Below, in pieces: positions 50,149 through 60,185 of a stretch of 64,000 bases of DNA. The stretch is from Gammaproteobacteria bacterium. GTDB lineage: Bacteria > Pseudomonadota > Gammaproteobacteria > Chromatiales > Chromatiaceae. Location: assembly GCA_015490795.1 (NCBI GenBank), contig WFXD01000020.1, positions 1 to 64,000 on the forward strand. Direction: 5' to 3'. The stretch's first letter is position 1. Every line of letters starts with the position of its first letter. A program made the translations under genes and the position numbers. A model generated the notes under the pieces. The model was not told where the DNA came from. It worked only from the letters and a program-made list of their open reading frames with translations, and did not search any database.

Positions 50149-52371
50149 TCAACGTATGCTCAGTGTGTCTTTCAGGATTTTGGGTGTGACAAAGATGAGC
50201 AGCTCCTGATTTTCATCTCGTTCAATGCGTTGTTTGAACATAAAGCCAACATAAGGCAGATCACCGAAGAATGGAACACGCTCGATATTTTCTGTTTTGT
50301 CACGCTCAAAGACACCACCCAGCACAATGGTCTCGCCATTTTCTACCAGCACAGTGGTTTCAACCGAGCGTCTGTCGATAGGTGGTATGCCCAGAAGTGC
50401 ATTTGTATAGTCAGGGTTGTCCTTGTTAATAATAAGATCCATTATGATGCGGTCATCCGGTGTGATGTGGGGGGTGACCTCCAGTTTTAGCAGCGCCTCT
50501 TTAAAGGCAATGGTTGTCGCGCCACTGGAGGATCTCACCTCATAAGGGATCTCCAGACCCTGCCTGATAATAGCCTTGTTCTGATCAGAGGTGATGACTC
50601 GCGGGCTGGAGATGAGCTCGCCCCGACCCTCTTGCTGCATGGCGCTTAATTCAAGGCGCAGCAGGTGTGAGGCCACTCTTGCTAAAACCAGGTTAATAGC
50701 TCCTCCACGGGTTGCGCTTAGCGCCTGGGGCAGGTTGACCATCAGAGAATCATTACCTGTGCCTGCTGGATTTTCTATATAGGTTGGGCCAAAAGCAGGG
50801 TTCCAGGTAACGTCACCGGGCAGGCCGCCAGTGACCAGTGCCTGGGTATTGCTGTTGGGAAATGCCTTGTCTGCAGTGTATCCACCACCTAATTTAACAC
50901 CTATATCCTTGGCAAAATCATCGTTGGCAATCACTACCCGTGACTCAATGAGTACCTGCCGGATAGGGATGTCCAGCAGCTCGACCAGGCTGCGGACCTC
51001 CTCCAGCTTGGAGGTGGTGTCCTGCACCAGCAGCGTGTTGGTGCGCTCGTCAACCGTTACATTGCCCCGTTCGGAGAGCAGCTTGTTCTCTTCACTCTTG
51101 AGCAGCGTAGCGAGGTCTGCTGCCTTGGCATAGTTGACCTGAATAAACTCAGCGCGCAGTGGAGCCAGCTCTTCGATCTGGCGTTCTGATTCAAGCACCA
51201 GCTTCTCTCGGGCGGCAATCTCCTCTGTGGGGGCGACAAGTATGACCTTGTCGGTGCGCCGCATGGAGAGCCCTTTGGTCTTGAGGATGATATCCAGCGC
51301 CTGATCCCAGGGGACGTTCTTCAGCCGCAGGGTGATGCGCCCTTTTACCGTATCGCTGGTGACCATATTCAGGCCGGTAAAATCCGCCAGTAGCTGCAGG
51401 ACAGAACGCACCTCAATATCCTGGAAGTTGAGGGAGAGACGATCCCCGGTAAAGATCGCTTTGTCCTGTTCAATCTTCGCTTTCTGTGCCTTGGTGAGCG
51501 GGCGAACCTCAACCGTATAGAGTCGATCCGTTTGATAGGCCAGATGCTCATAGTTGCCTATGGGGAAGATCTCTATTTTGGCATTGCTGCCAGATGGGGA
51601 GGCTTCAACGGTTTGCACGGGCGTAGCAAAATCAGTCACATCATATTTGCGTGTCAGCTGCCGCGGCAGTGCTGTATCCAGGAAATCAACCACAATGTGG
51701 CCACCCTCTTCACGCAGATCGACCAGGGTGCCAGGGTCTGAGAGGGTGATCATTATCCGCCCCTCTCCGGCACTGCCGCGGCGGAAGTCGATATTTTCAA
51801 TCGCCTGTGCCCTGGATATGCTGCGGGTATAGGAGGCGGTGGCCTCTTGTGATTGTTCTGCCTGTAAGGCCGGAGGTTGATCGGCAGCAGTGTTTCCGCC
51901 TTCGATGGTGATGACTGCCTGGTTTCCATCCAGGTTGATGTCATAAGGGACGGATGCGACCAGATTGATGACGATGCGCGTACGTGAACCTGCTTCGATG
52001 GCGGTAATGCTTCTGGCCATGCCGACGCTGATTGGAAGGGTCTTGTTTTTCAGGCCACTCTTCATTCCGGTGAAATCCAGGGCGATGCGCGCAGGATGGT
52101 CTGTAGTAAAGCTGGTTGGCTGCATCAGCGGCCCGGAGGCGGTAAGGGTGATCTGTACTCGATTGCCGGGCAGTGTGGTGGACTTGATGCTTTCCAGTAC
52201 CACATTCCCCATGGCATGGGCTGGCGAAAACAGAGCTGTAACAAGAATTAGCAGTAGCGCTTGGATCACCGCAGCACAGTGGTGGTATCTGCCTGTTCTA
52301 CGGCGGGCCTGATGCTGTGATCCGGATTTGACCGGCTTGCTGTTCATCTTCATTTCCTCTGTTTTATTCAT
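50149..52371 (-). CDS. pilQ: Type IV pilus outer-membrane secretin PilQ
   Basis: PilQ forms the outer-membrane channel for the pilus. The 740-residue protein has a signal peptide (about 30-55, ending SPAHA), two AMIN domains that bind peptidoglycan (about 58-300), a secretin N0 domain with DRLSLNFQDIEVRSVLQLLADF, N1 domains and the C-terminal secretin domain with VPFFGDLPYVGFMFK. The first codons overlap pilP by eight bases. It is the last pilus gene of the pilM-Q run. Confidence 0.97.
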   Translation of the reverse strand: MNKTEEMKMNSKPVKSGSQHQARRRTGRYHHCAAVIQALLLILVTALFSPAHAMGNVVLESIKSTTLPGNRVQITLTASGPLMQPTSFTTDHPARIALDFTGMKSGLKNKTLPISVGMARSITAIEAGSRTRIVINLVASVPYDINLDGNQAVITIEGGNTAADQPPALQAEQSQEATASYTRSISRAQAIENIDFRRGSAGEGRIMITLSDPGTLVDLREEGGHIVVDFLDTALPRQLTRKYDVTDFATPVQTVEASPSGSNAKIEIFPIGNYEHLAYQTDRLYTVEVRPLTKAQKAKIEQDKAIFTGDRLSLNFQDIEVRSVLQLLADFTGLNMVTSDTVKGRITLRLKNVPWDQALDIILKTKGLSMRRTDKVILVAPTEEIAAREKLVLESERQIEELAPLRAEFIQVNYAKAADLATLLKSEENKLLSERGNVTVDERTNTLLVQDTTSKLEEVRSLVELLDIPIRQVLIESRVVIANDDFAKDIGVKLGGGYTADKAFPNSNTQALVTGGLPGDVTWNPAFGPTYIENPAGTGNDSLMVNLPQALSATRGGAINLVLARVASHLLRLELSAMQQEGRGELISSPRVITSDQNKAIIRQGLEIPYEVRSSSGATTIAFKEALLKLEVTPHITPDDRIIMDLIINKDNPDYTNALLGIPPIDRRSVETTVLVENGETIVLGGVFERDKTENIERVPFFGDLPYVGFMFKQRIERDENQELLIFVTPKILKDTLSIR

Positions 52372-52912
52372 CTTCGCTCAGTGAGAGTGAGGCGGGCCGT
52401 TCCATATAGCCTGACTGCCCGTCTGGCACGATCTCTATCAGTTCAATCTGGTCTTCTGAAATGCGGGTAATGCGTCCGTGATTCTGGCCCATATAATTAT
52501 CTGGCTGGACGCGGTAGATGGTTCCCTCCTGCGACCGGACCAGCCCCCAGGTGTTTCCATGCTGCTCCAGGGTTCCAACCATGCGGAGGGAGTCCAGAGG
52601 GAAATCTTCAAGCTCCTCTTTGCGGCGCAGGGTGTCGGGTCGAATGCCATTATCGGGAAGATCCATCTCCATCTCAGGCTCCTCCCCTACAGAGAAGGCA
52701 AATGGATTGCGCTTGTCCGAAGCGGTGTAGATGAAGGTCTCTATAGGTTTGATCTCTGGAAGAGGCGTGATGCGGCCTGCTTGCCGGGATTTGACCTCTT
52801 CGACAAATTTGTGGAGATCCTCCATCTGGTTGTTGCTGCAGGCGGTTAGCGCTGCGCAGGCAAAAATGGCGGCCACACTTTTTAGCAGGAGGGAGGCAGT
52901 GTCTGTTTTCAC
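52364..52912 (-). CDS. pilP: Type IV pilus inner-membrane lipoprotein PilP
   Basis: PilP links the PilN-PilO platform to PilQ. The 182-residue protein has a lipobox ending at Cys25 (ALTAC) and the family core DSLRMVGTLEQHGNTWGLV followed by YRVQPDNYMGQNHGRI. It overlaps pilO by one base and pilQ by eight, in the classic pilMNOPQ order. Confidence 0.95.
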   Translation of the reverse strand: MKTDTASLLLKSVAAIFACAALTACSNNQMEDLHKFVEEVKSRQAGRITPLPEIKPIETFIYTASDKRNPFAFSVGEEPEMEMDLPDNGIRPDTLRRKEELEDFPLDSLRMVGTLEQHGNTWGLVRSQEGTIYRVQPDNYMGQNHGRITRISEDQIELIEIVPDGQSGYMERPASLSLSEDE

Positions 52913-53526
52913 TATTCACCCCCCTCATCGATATAGCGGTAGGTTTTTGCTGTTGCTTCCAAAACCAGCTTTGTTCCACCAGGCCGCCCGCGGGATTTCC
53001 CCTGCTTGCCTGCGGGATAGATTCTTACATCATGGATAGTGACAATGCGGGGGAGAGCGGCCAACCCACTGATAAACTCTCCAAATTCGTGGAAGCCACC
53101 ATGCACTTTGAGTTTTATTGGCAGCTCAGCATAAAACTCTTTGGGTACCTCTCCCGTGGGTTTAAAAAGCTCAAACTCCAGCCCTGCGGCCAGGCCGGTT
53201 TGAGAGACATCAACCAGTAGTTCGGCAACCTCGGTTTTGTTGGGAAGCTGGCGTAGCATGGCGCCAAATGATTGCTTCATCTCCTCCAATTGCTGTTTGT
53301 ATTTATCAAGATTGGCTGCCTTGGCCTGCAGGGCCTCAAAATCTTTTTTTAGTGCAACCTCCTCCTTTTCTGCCCGCTCAAACTGTAGTAGCTGATCCTG
53401 GGTATTAAAATAGTAAAACCCAACAGACAGGAGGGTGCAGACAAGCAGAATGAGTACGATCTTGACCGGCCAGGGCCAGATGCCGACGTTGCTGAAGTCC
53501 AGCTCATTTAGTTCATCAAGGTTCAC
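52912..53526 (-). CDS. pilO: Type IV pilus alignment protein PilO
   Basis: PilO is an inner-membrane protein that dimerises with PilN. The 204-residue protein has one membrane helix (about 21-41), a coiled coil (about 55-100) and a ferredoxin-like domain with LPIKLKVHGGFHEFGEFISGLA. It overlaps pilN by four bases. Confidence 0.94.
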   Translation of the reverse strand: MNLDELNELDFSNVGIWPWPVKIVLILLVCTLLSVGFYYFNTQDQLLQFERAEKEEVALKKDFEALQAKAANLDKYKQQLEEMKQSFGAMLRQLPNKTEVAELLVDVSQTGLAAGLEFELFKPTGEVPKEFYAELPIKLKVHGGFHEFGEFISGLAALPRIVTIHDVRIYPAGKQGKSRGRPGGTKLVLEATAKTYRYIDEGGE

Positions 53527-54083
53527 TGGCCGCCCCCTTTGGCAGGGTTGATCTGCTGGGCGCTTAAACGAAAATGATTAAGGCCTGTGCCGGTTTTGTC
53601 CTTTGTCTCAATGACCAGAAGCTGTGGCTTCCCCAGCCACTCTGATGCCTCGATCTTGCGCATATAGGCGGATACTCTGGCATTGGACTGGGCGCGGCCA
53701 TCTATTCGGATACTCTTTCCGCTCTGTTCAACCTTGGTGAGCAGCGCACCCTCAGGGACGGTCTTTACAAGCTCGTCAAACAGATGCACAACCTCCGGCC
53801 GACTGCTCTGCAACTCCTGAATAACCTCCATGCGTGCCAGCAGTTTTGCTTTGGTTGACTCCAGATCCTTAATCTCTTTGATCTTGCTCTCTACCGCAGC
53901 AATCTCTTTCTTTAAAAAGGCATTTCTATTGTTTTGGTGCTTGATCATGCCCGCAATGTGCATATGGCCGATAATCAGTAGCAGCAGGGTAATAATGGCC
54001 ATGCCTCCTACGGCAACACCAAATTCGCGTTGGCGCTGTTTGCGAAGATTTTCGCGCCAGGGCAGTAGGTTGATCTGTGCCAT
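53523..54083 (-). CDS. pilN: Type IV pilus alignment protein PilN
   Basis: PilN binds PilM through its short cytoplasmic tail, which here shows the conserved INLLPWRE motif at residues 4-11. A membrane helix follows (about 23-45), then a coiled coil and a periplasmic domain. Length 186 is usual. It lies two bases after pilM and overlaps pilO by four. Confidence 0.95.
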   Translation of the reverse strand: MAQINLLPWRENLRKQRQREFGVAVGGMAIITLLLLIIGHMHIAGMIKHQNNRNAFLKKEIAAVESKIKEIKDLESTKAKLLARMEVIQELQSSRPEVVHLFDELVKTVPEGALLTKVEQSGKSIRIDGRAQSNARVSAYMRKIEASEWLGKPQLLVIETKDKTGTGLNHFRLSAQQINPAKGGGQ

Positions 54084-54085
54084 CT

Positions 54086-55168
54086 TTAGTCAAAACTCCT
54101 TAACGCCAGGCCGCATGCAATCATCATGGATGGGGCATCGTTACTCAGGCTCTGAGGTTTTACCCGCGATGACACCGACATGTTGGCAAACGGGTTGGCA
54201 ATAATGGCGGGGGTTCCCAGCTTCTCCTCAATCAGCTCGTCAACACCGGGTATGGAGGAGCAGCCACCCGCCATGACGATATAATCCACGCTGTTATATG
54301 GGCTGGATGAGAAGAAGAACTGCAGAGAGCGACTCACCTGCTGAACCATGGCTTCACGGAAGGGATCCAGCACCTCGGGGATGTAGTTATCAGGCAGGCC
54401 GCCCTGACGTTTGGCCATGCCGGCCTCTTCATAAGAGAGGCCATAGCGGCGCTGGATCTCCTCGGTCAACTGGCGGCCGCCAAAGTTCTGCTCTCTGGTG
54501 TAGATGATCTTGTTGTTGTGCAGGACATTCATGGTGGTGGTTGATGCGCCGACATCGGCTACCGCAACGGTTTGATTTTCACCATGCTCCGGAAGCTGAT
54601 CTGCGATCTGGCTAAAGGCATTCTCCATGGCGTAGGCTTCAACATCGACTACCTCCGCGATGAGGCCGGCAATCTCAATGGCGGCGACGCGATCATCGAC
54701 ATTCTCGCTGCGTGAGGCGGCCAGCAGAACATCCATCATCTCCGGGTTTTTTTCAGAGGTACCCAGCACCTCAAAATCCATATTCACCTCCTCCAGTGAA
54801 TAGGGGATATATTGGTCTGCTTCAAGCTGGATCTGAGCCTCCATCTCCTGGTCGGAGAGGGAGGCCGGCATGGTGATAATCTTGGTGATGACAGCGGAGC
54901 CTGAGACGGCCACGGCAACATGTTTGGCGCGTGAGCCGGAGCGTTTTACGACATTTCTTATGGACTCACCAACGGCATTCACATCGGCAATGTTTTTCTC
55001 AACAACAGCATTTTCCTGGAGAGGTTCAACCGCATAGCTTTCCACTCTGAACAGAGCGCCACCGCGCCCCATGGAGGATGTTTTGCTAAGCTCCAGCAGT
55101 TTGATTGCCGTCGAACTGATGTCCAGCCCAATGATGGCGGGTTTTTTGCGTTGGAAAATAGAAAACAT
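54086..55168 (-). CDS. pilM: Type IV pilus assembly ATPase-like protein PilM
   Basis: PilM is a cytoplasmic actin-like protein that binds PilN. The 360-residue protein begins with GLDISSTAIKLLEL (phosphate 1 loop), and has VADVGASTTTMNVL and VMAGGCSSIPGVDELIEE as later nucleotide-binding elements. It is the first gene of the pilMNOPQ run and is divergent from the PBP1a gene, as in Pseudomonas. The 214 bases between hold the promoters; I could not define them with confidence. Confidence 0.96.
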   Translation of the reverse strand: MFSIFQRKKPAIIGLDISSTAIKLLELSKTSSMGRGGALFRVESYAVEPLQENAVVEKNIADVNAVGESIRNVVKRSGSRAKHVAVAVSGSAVITKIITMPASLSDQEMEAQIQLEADQYIPYSLEEVNMDFEVLGTSEKNPEMMDVLLAASRSENVDDRVAAIEIAGLIAEVVDVEAYAMENAFSQIADQLPEHGENQTVAVADVGASTTTMNVLHNNKIIYTREQNFGGRQLTEEIQRRYGLSYEEAGMAKRQGGLPDNYIPEVLDPFREAMVQQVSRSLQFFFSSSPYNSVDYIVMAGGCSSIPGVDELIEEKLGTPAIIANPFANMSVSSRVKPQSLSNDAPSMMIACGLALRSFD

Positions 55169-55382
55169 GCGGTACTTGTTCTCGCTGTATTAACATGGCC
55201 TTATGAGAATGTTAAAGGTTTTGCTTTAACTAGACTGCTTAACTATATAGCAGTAAATAAAAAACATGTGAAGCGTTTTTTTTGTTTTCAGCGGAAAACC
55301 CCGATGATGTTTTTTGCTATTATAGCCCCTCTCCACCCCTCTATTCTGGGATGTTCCACCCAAAAAAACTGTGACAAGGTGC

Positions 55383-57806
55383 ATGAAGCGGCTCATTGGA
55401 TTGATTAAAATCGGAACAGTGCTGGTATCTCTTGGTGTGGTTGCCGGTGCTGCCTCCATTGTAGCAGCCTACTATTACCTTGAACCTGAACTGCCATCGG
55501 TAACACATCTGCGGGATGTCCGCCTGCAGGTGCCGTTGAGAATCTTTAGCCGCGATCACCGGCTGATTGCCGAGTTTGGAGAGAAGCGCCGCGTCCCCCT
55601 CTCCTATGGGGAGATTCCAGATCAGATGGTCATGGCATTTCTTGCCGCAGAGGATGACCGTTTCTTTCAGCACCCGGGGGTGGACTATAAAGGCATTCTG
55701 CGTGCCGCTGTCAGACTGCTGCAGAGCGGCCACCGCCGGCAGGGCGGCAGTACCATCACCATGCAGGTGGCCAGGAATTTTTTCCTGACCCCGGAAAAGA
55801 CCTACATACGCAAACTCAAGGAGATCTTCCTTGCCTTTCGTATTGAGGGCGAGCTGGAAAAGCAGGATATCTTTGCACTCTACCTGAACAAAATCTACCT
55901 GGGGCACCGCGCTTATGGCGTGGGTGCCGCCGCACAGGTCTACTACGGCAAACAGGTGGGGGCGCTGTCACTGCCAGAGATTGCAATGATTGCCGGGCTG
56001 CCCAAGGCACCCTCCAGCAACAACCCGCTTGCCAACCCCCAAAGGGCCATAGAGCGGCGCAATTATGTACTTGGGCGCATGGCAAAGTTGGGTTTTATTA
56101 CCCAGGCCGAGTATAGCGCGGCTATTGAAGAGCCTATTACCGCCTCACTGCATGTCCCCAAACCGGAGGTTGAAGCCCCCTATTTTGCAGAGATGGTGCG
56201 GGCAGACCTGGTAGAGCGTTTTGGCAACGATGCCTATACCCAGGGCTACCAGGTCTACACCACGCTGGACAGCCGGCTACAGAAGGCAGCCAATGAGGCG
56301 CTGCGAAAGGCGCTGATCGCCTATGACCGGCGGCATGGGTTTCGTGGCGTGACGCAGCATCTGGATCTGACAGAAGCAGCCACTGAGCAGGAGTGGGATG
56401 AGTATTTGAAGGATAAAAAGCAGATCGGGGGGCTATGGGCCGGCTTGGTTACAGCGCTCTCCGAGCGCTCAGCAACCATCTATCTGGGCGGGGGAAAAGA
56501 GGTGGAGATTGGATGGGATGGCCTGAAGTGGGCCAGGCCCTACGTCAATGAAAACAGGCGCGGCCCAGCGCCTAAAGATGCGGGGGAGATTCTGGTAGTG
56601 GGGGATCTGATTCGCCTCCAAAACAGGGGGACAGAGCAGGAGCCAGAGTGGCAGCTGGCCCAGATTCCTGCGGTGGAGGGGGCGCTGGTTGCGGTCGATC
56701 CCGACAGCGGTGCACTGTTGGCTGTGGTGGGTGGCTTTGATTTCTACAACAGTAAATTCAACCGGGCAGTTCAGGCCAGGCGGCAACCTGGATCGGGTTT
56801 CAAGGCCTTCATCTACTCAGCCGCCCTGGATGAGGGCTATACCGCAGCCAGCCTGATCAACGATGCGCCGGTGGTGTTTGATGCCCCCGGCCTGGAGAGC
56901 GCCTGGCGCCCAGAAAACTACAGCGGCAAATTTTTTGGTCCCACCCGCCTGCGTTTTGCGCTGACCAAATCCCGCAACCTGGTCTCCATTCGCCTGTTGC
57001 GCGCCATTGGCGTTGACCGGGCGCTGGAGCAGGCAGAGAAGTTTGGCTTCGACCCTCATGAGCTGCCGCACGACCTGTCGCTGGCATTGGGCAGTGGGGC
57101 GGTGACGCCACTGCAGATGGCCATGGGTTACTCGGTGCTGGCCAATGGCGGCTACCGGGTAAAACCCTATTTCATTGAGCACATTGAGGATGGGCGGCAC
57201 AACATCGTCTTTAAAGCCACACCGCTTCGGGTGTGTAACGACTGCCTGCTTGAAAAGGGGGAGGGGGTGACGGATAGAGAGCTTGAAGGGCCGCCTCAGC
57301 ATGTCGCCCCCCGCGTGATCAGCCCGGAGAACCATTACCTGATGAACTCCATGATGCAGGATGTCATCAAGCGGGGCACCGGCAGAAAGGCGCGGGTATT
57401 GGGCCGCAATGATCTGGCCGGAAAAACCGGCACCAGCAACGAGCAGCGTGACGCCTGGTTCAACGGCTTTCACCCGGACCTGGTCGCCATTGTCTGGGTG
57501 GGCTTCGACTCATCCAAACCGCTGGGCAGGGGTGAGGTGGGCGGCAAGGCCGCACTGCCAGCCTGGATTGACTTCATGAGGGTGGCGTTAAAGGATGTTC
57601 CCGAACACCCGCTACAGATGCCGCCAGGCATGGTGACCGTGCGTATTGACCCACACACAGGCAGACGCGCAGGAGCGGATCAGCAGGATGCGATCTTTGA
57701 GGTTTTCCGTGCGGCAAATGCCCCTGAAGAGCAGGCAACCCCGGGCAGTGGCCTGAGGAATGGTTCTGGCCCGGATAGCACGGACAGCCCAGAAGAGATC
57801 TTTTAG
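55383..57806 (+). CDS. mrcA: Penicillin-binding protein 1A (bifunctional peptidoglycan synthase)
   Basis: PBP1a polymerises and cross-links peptidoglycan. I take the ATG at 55383 with AAGG just before it, giving 807 residues; a GTG at 55371 is possible. A membrane anchor (about 6-28) is followed by the glycosyltransferase with AAEDDRFFQHPGVDYKG and GGSTITMQVARN, an OB-like insert, and the transpeptidase with the nucleophile Ser471 in SGFK (471-474), the SRN motif and KTGTSNEQRDAWF. It is divergent from pilM as in Pseudomonas. Confidence 0.96.
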   Translation: MKRLIGLIKIGTVLVSLGVVAGAASIVAAYYYLEPELPSVTHLRDVRLQVPLRIFSRDHRLIAEFGEKRRVPLSYGEIPDQMVMAFLAAEDDRFFQHPGVDYKGILRAAVRLLQSGHRRQGGSTITMQVARNFFLTPEKTYIRKLKEIFLAFRIEGELEKQDIFALYLNKIYLGHRAYGVGAAAQVYYGKQVGALSLPEIAMIAGLPKAPSSNNPLANPQRAIERRNYVLGRMAKLGFITQAEYSAAIEEPITASLHVPKPEVEAPYFAEMVRADLVERFGNDAYTQGYQVYTTLDSRLQKAANEALRKALIAYDRRHGFRGVTQHLDLTEAATEQEWDEYLKDKKQIGGLWAGLVTALSERSATIYLGGGKEVEIGWDGLKWARPYVNENRRGPAPKDAGEILVVGDLIRLQNRGTEQEPEWQLAQIPAVEGALVAVDPDSGALLAVVGGFDFYNSKFNRAVQARRQPGSGFKAFIYSAALDEGYTAASLINDAPVVFDAPGLESAWRPENYSGKFFGPTRLRFALTKSRNLVSIRLLRAIGVDRALEQAEKFGFDPHELPHDLSLALGSGAVTPLQMAMGYSVLANGGYRVKPYFIEHIEDGRHNIVFKATPLRVCNDCLLEKGEGVTDRELEGPPQHVAPRVISPENHYLMNSMMQDVIKRGTGRKARVLGRNDLAGKTGTSNEQRDAWFNGFHPDLVAIVWVGFDSSKPLGRGEVGGKAALPAWIDFMRVALKDVPEHPLQMPPGMVTVRIDPHTGRRAGADQQDAIFEVFRAANAPEEQATPGSGLRNGSGPDSTDSPEEIF

Positions 57807-57809
57807 CCA

Positions 57810-58412
57810 ATGTCTCATAACAGAAGAGATGGCCGCCTGCACCAACGTATGGTCTATGAAATAGTGCGTACCCTGGCAGATGGCTCATGCCGGGATGTGC
57901 GCATGGCACGCCGAAAAGCGGCTGAGAGGCTGGGCACTACAGGCCGTTTTGAGCTGCCGACCGAAGCAGAGATCGAGCAGGCACTAAAGGTGCACCAATC
58001 GCTGTTTCAGCCAGAGCAGCAACCTGCGGTATTGAATGAGCTGCGCCGACAGGCCGTGGCGGCGATGAAAACCCTGGCACCATTCAACCCCCGCCTGGTG
58101 GGGCCGGTTCTGACGGGTACAGCCGGCCCCCATAACAGGATAGAGCTACACCTCTTTAGCGAGACGCCAGAAGAGGTGATTCTCTCCCTGCTGGATCGGG
58201 ATATCCCCTGGCATGACGGGGAGAGAACCCTCTATTTCAGTGGCGGGGTAAAGCGCAGCTACCCGCTCTGCCGTTTTCGTGCAGGGGATACAGATATTGA
58301 GCTTACGCTCCTCCCGCTGGAGGCATTGCGCCAGTCGCCACTGGGCCCCTTGGGTGACAGACCCCTGCAACGAGCCTCGCTGAGCCAGTTGCAGGAGCTG
58401 ATGGGGGAGTGA
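57810..58412 (+). CDS. Conserved hypothetical protein, possibly nucleotidyltransferase-like
   Basis: I do not recognise this 200-residue protein securely. The N-terminal third is basic and helical (HQRMVYEIVRTLADGSCRDVRMARRKAAERLG). The middle, GPVLTGTAGPHNRIELHLFSE, weakly resembles a small nucleotidyltransferase core, in which a Gly-Ser helix start precedes a pair of acidic residues, but the acidic pair is not convincing. It starts three bases after the PBP1a stop, so it is likely cotranscribed with it, and converges with gltA across an 18-base gap. No signal peptide or membrane helix is seen. Confidence 0.5.
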   Translation: MSHNRRDGRLHQRMVYEIVRTLADGSCRDVRMARRKAAERLGTTGRFELPTEAEIEQALKVHQSLFQPEQQPAVLNELRRQAVAAMKTLAPFNPRLVGPVLTGTAGPHNRIELHLFSETPEEVILSLLDRDIPWHDGERTLYFSGGVKRSYPLCRFRAGDTDIELTLLPLEALRQSPLGPLGDRPLQRASLSQLQELMGE

Positions 58413-58429
58413 GAGCACCCTTCCCTGGC

Positions 58430-59728
58430 CTACTCCCTCTTATCAAGCGGCACATAGGCGCGTTCGGCAGCCCCCAGATAGAGCTGGCGGGGGCGTGCAA
58501 TACGGTGATCCGGGTCGCCAATCATCTCCATCCAATGGGCAACCCACCCGGCAGTGCGGGCGATGGCAAACATCACGGTAAACATATTCATCGGTATATT
58601 GAGCGCCCGATAGATAATGCCCGAGTAGAAATCGACATTGGGATAGAGTTTATGTGAAATGAAATAGTCATCCTTCAGGGCGATCTCCTCCAGCTTCAGC
58701 GCCAGTTCAAATAGCGGGCTACTGGCATCTGGCATATTTTCCAGCACGTCATAGCAGACCTTGCGGATAATGGTCGCCCGGGGGTCATTGTTTTTATAGA
58801 CCCGGTGGCCGAATCCCATCAGCCGGAAAGGGTCGTTCTTGTCTTTGGCCCTGGCGATATATTTATCAACATTGGAGATATCGCCAATCTCATCCAGCAT
58901 ATTCAGGACCGCCTCATTTGCCCCGCCATGTGCCGGCCCCCAGAGAGAGGCAATACCAGCGGAGATGCAGGCAAAGGGGTTGGCGCCAGAGCTGCCAGCA
59001 ATGCGCACGGTGGAAGTGCTGGCGTTTTGTTCGTGGTCGGCATGCAGGATAAACAGCAGATCCAGCGCCTTTACTGTGATGGGGTCTGGCTCGAACTCCT
59101 CACAGGGGGTGGCGAACATCATGCGCATAAAATTGGCGGTATAGCTCAGATCATTCCGCGGATAGATAAAAGGCTCGCCTTTGTGCCGTTTGAAACTACA
59201 GGCAGCAATGGTCGGCATCTTGGCGATCAGGCGATGGGCCGAGATCTCGCGGTGGCGGGCATCGTGGATATCGAGTGAATCATGGTAGAAGGCAGAGAGG
59301 GAGCCGACAACACCCACCATGGTGGCCATTGGGTGGGCATCGTAGCGGAAGCCCCGGTAAAACATCTGCAGGGACTCATTGATCATGGTGTGATGACCAA
59401 TGATGTACTCAAACTCCTCAAGCTGTGCTACAGATGGCAGCTCACCGTAGAGCAGCAGGTAGGCCACCTCCAGAAAACTGCTCTGTTCAGCCAGCTGTTC
59501 GATGGGGTATCCCCGGTAGCGGAGGATGCCCTTTTCACCATCAATGAAGGTGATGGCGCTGCGGCAACTGGCGGTTGCCATAAAACCGGGGTCAAATGTA
59601 AACATTCCAGTCTTTTTATATACAGAGGTCACATCAAAGGTTTTTGGCCCCACACTCCCTTCCCGTATGGGAAGCTCTATGGATGTGCCATCAGGTTGAA
59701 CGGTAAGAGTTACATGCTCTTTTTCCAT
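58430..59728 (-). CDS. gltA: Type II citrate synthase
   Basis: GltA condenses acetyl-CoA and oxaloacetate to open the citric acid cycle. The 432-residue protein has the catalytic His and Asp in [17 protein letters not shown] (His), [12 protein letters not shown] (second His) and [10 protein letters not shown]; the N-terminal domain typical of the NADH-regulated hexameric type ([16 protein letters not shown]) is present. Length equals E. coli (427). It converges on the unknown gene at 57810 and lies about 220 bases from rpmE on the same strand. Confidence 0.97.
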   Translation of the reverse strand: MEKEHVTLTVQPDGTSIELPIREGSVGPKTFDVTSVYKKTGMFTFDPGFMATASCRSAITFIDGEKGILRYRGYPIEQLAEQSSFLEVAYLLLYGELPSVAQLEEFEYIIGHHTMINESLQMFYRGFRYDAHPMATMVGVVGSLSAFYHDSLDIHDARHREISAHRLIAKMPTIAACSFKRHKGEPFIYPRNDLSYTANFMRMMFATPCEEFEPDPITVKALDLLFILHADHEQNASTSTVRIAGSSGANPFACISAGIASLWGPAHGGANEAVLNMLDEIGDISNVDKYIARAKDKNDPFRLMGFGHRVYKNNDPRATIIRKVCYDVLENMPDASSPLFELALKLEEIALKDDYFISHKLYPNVDFYSGIIYRALNIPMNMFTVMFAIARTAGWVAHWMEMIGDPDHRIARPRQLYLGAAERAYVPLDKRE

Positions 59729-59761
59729 ATCGAGACTCCTCGGATAGATCAGGATGGAGTA

Positions 59762-59791
59762 CTAGGAGCCTGCCGGACTTAGGACGAACTG
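59762..59791 (+). repeat. Copy of the outer arm of the palindromic repeat at 1-150
   Basis: These 30 bases match the complement of 121-150 at 28 positions (core CCGGACTTAGGA). A short inverted repeat GGAGCC/GGCTCC lies around them (59766-59771 with 59791-59796). No full nested element is seen here. Confidence 0.7.
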
Positions 59792-59892
59792 GCTCCTGGG
59801 ATAATAGTAAGACTAGCATGATGGCGGCAGGTTGCTTGATTAGTTAACCCTAAAACTTATTGCAGGAGGCGCTTGGTGGATTTCACCGCGCA

Positions 59893-59926
59893 ATAAAAAA
59901 GCGCCTCCCAGGGGAGGCGCTTTTTT
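59893..59926. terminator. Strong bidirectional intrinsic terminator after rpmE
   Basis: AAAAAAGCGCCTCCC pairs with GGGAGGCGCTTTTTT around a short loop, with A runs on one side and T runs on the other, so it can stop transcription both ways. It serves rpmE, whose stop is 26 bases away. Confidence 0.9.
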
Positions 59927-59951
59927 ATAAAGCCAATGTGCCGAGTCGGGA

Positions 59952-60152
59952 TCAGCGGGCATACCGCTTGCGGAACTTGTCAACGCGACCGGCTGTGTCC
60001 ATCATCTTCTGCTTGCCGGTATAGAAAGGGTGACAAGCTGAGCAGACTTCGATGTGTAGATCCTTACCCAGCGTGGAAGATGTGGTGAACTCATTGCCGC
60101 AGCTGCAGCTCACTTTGATCTCATTGTATTCAGGGTGGATATCCGCTTTCAT
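59952..60152 (-). CDS. rpmE: 50S ribosomal protein L31 (zinc-binding form)
   Basis: A 66-residue protein starting [20 protein letters not shown]. Cys16, Cys18, Cys37 and Cys40 form the zinc site of the C+ type of L31, the version replaced under zinc limitation in species that also have a C- form. The frame is open 33 bases further upstream but the ATG at 60152 matches the family. It ends in the usual basic tail FRKRYAR. A terminator lies just downstream. Confidence 0.97.
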   Translation of the reverse strand: MKADIHPEYNEIKVSCSCGNEFTTSSTLGKDLHIEVCSACHPFYTGKQKMMDTAGRVDKFRKRYAR

Positions 60153-60185
60153 GTTTGCCTCAAAAAATGACCCATTCTCCCGCAC

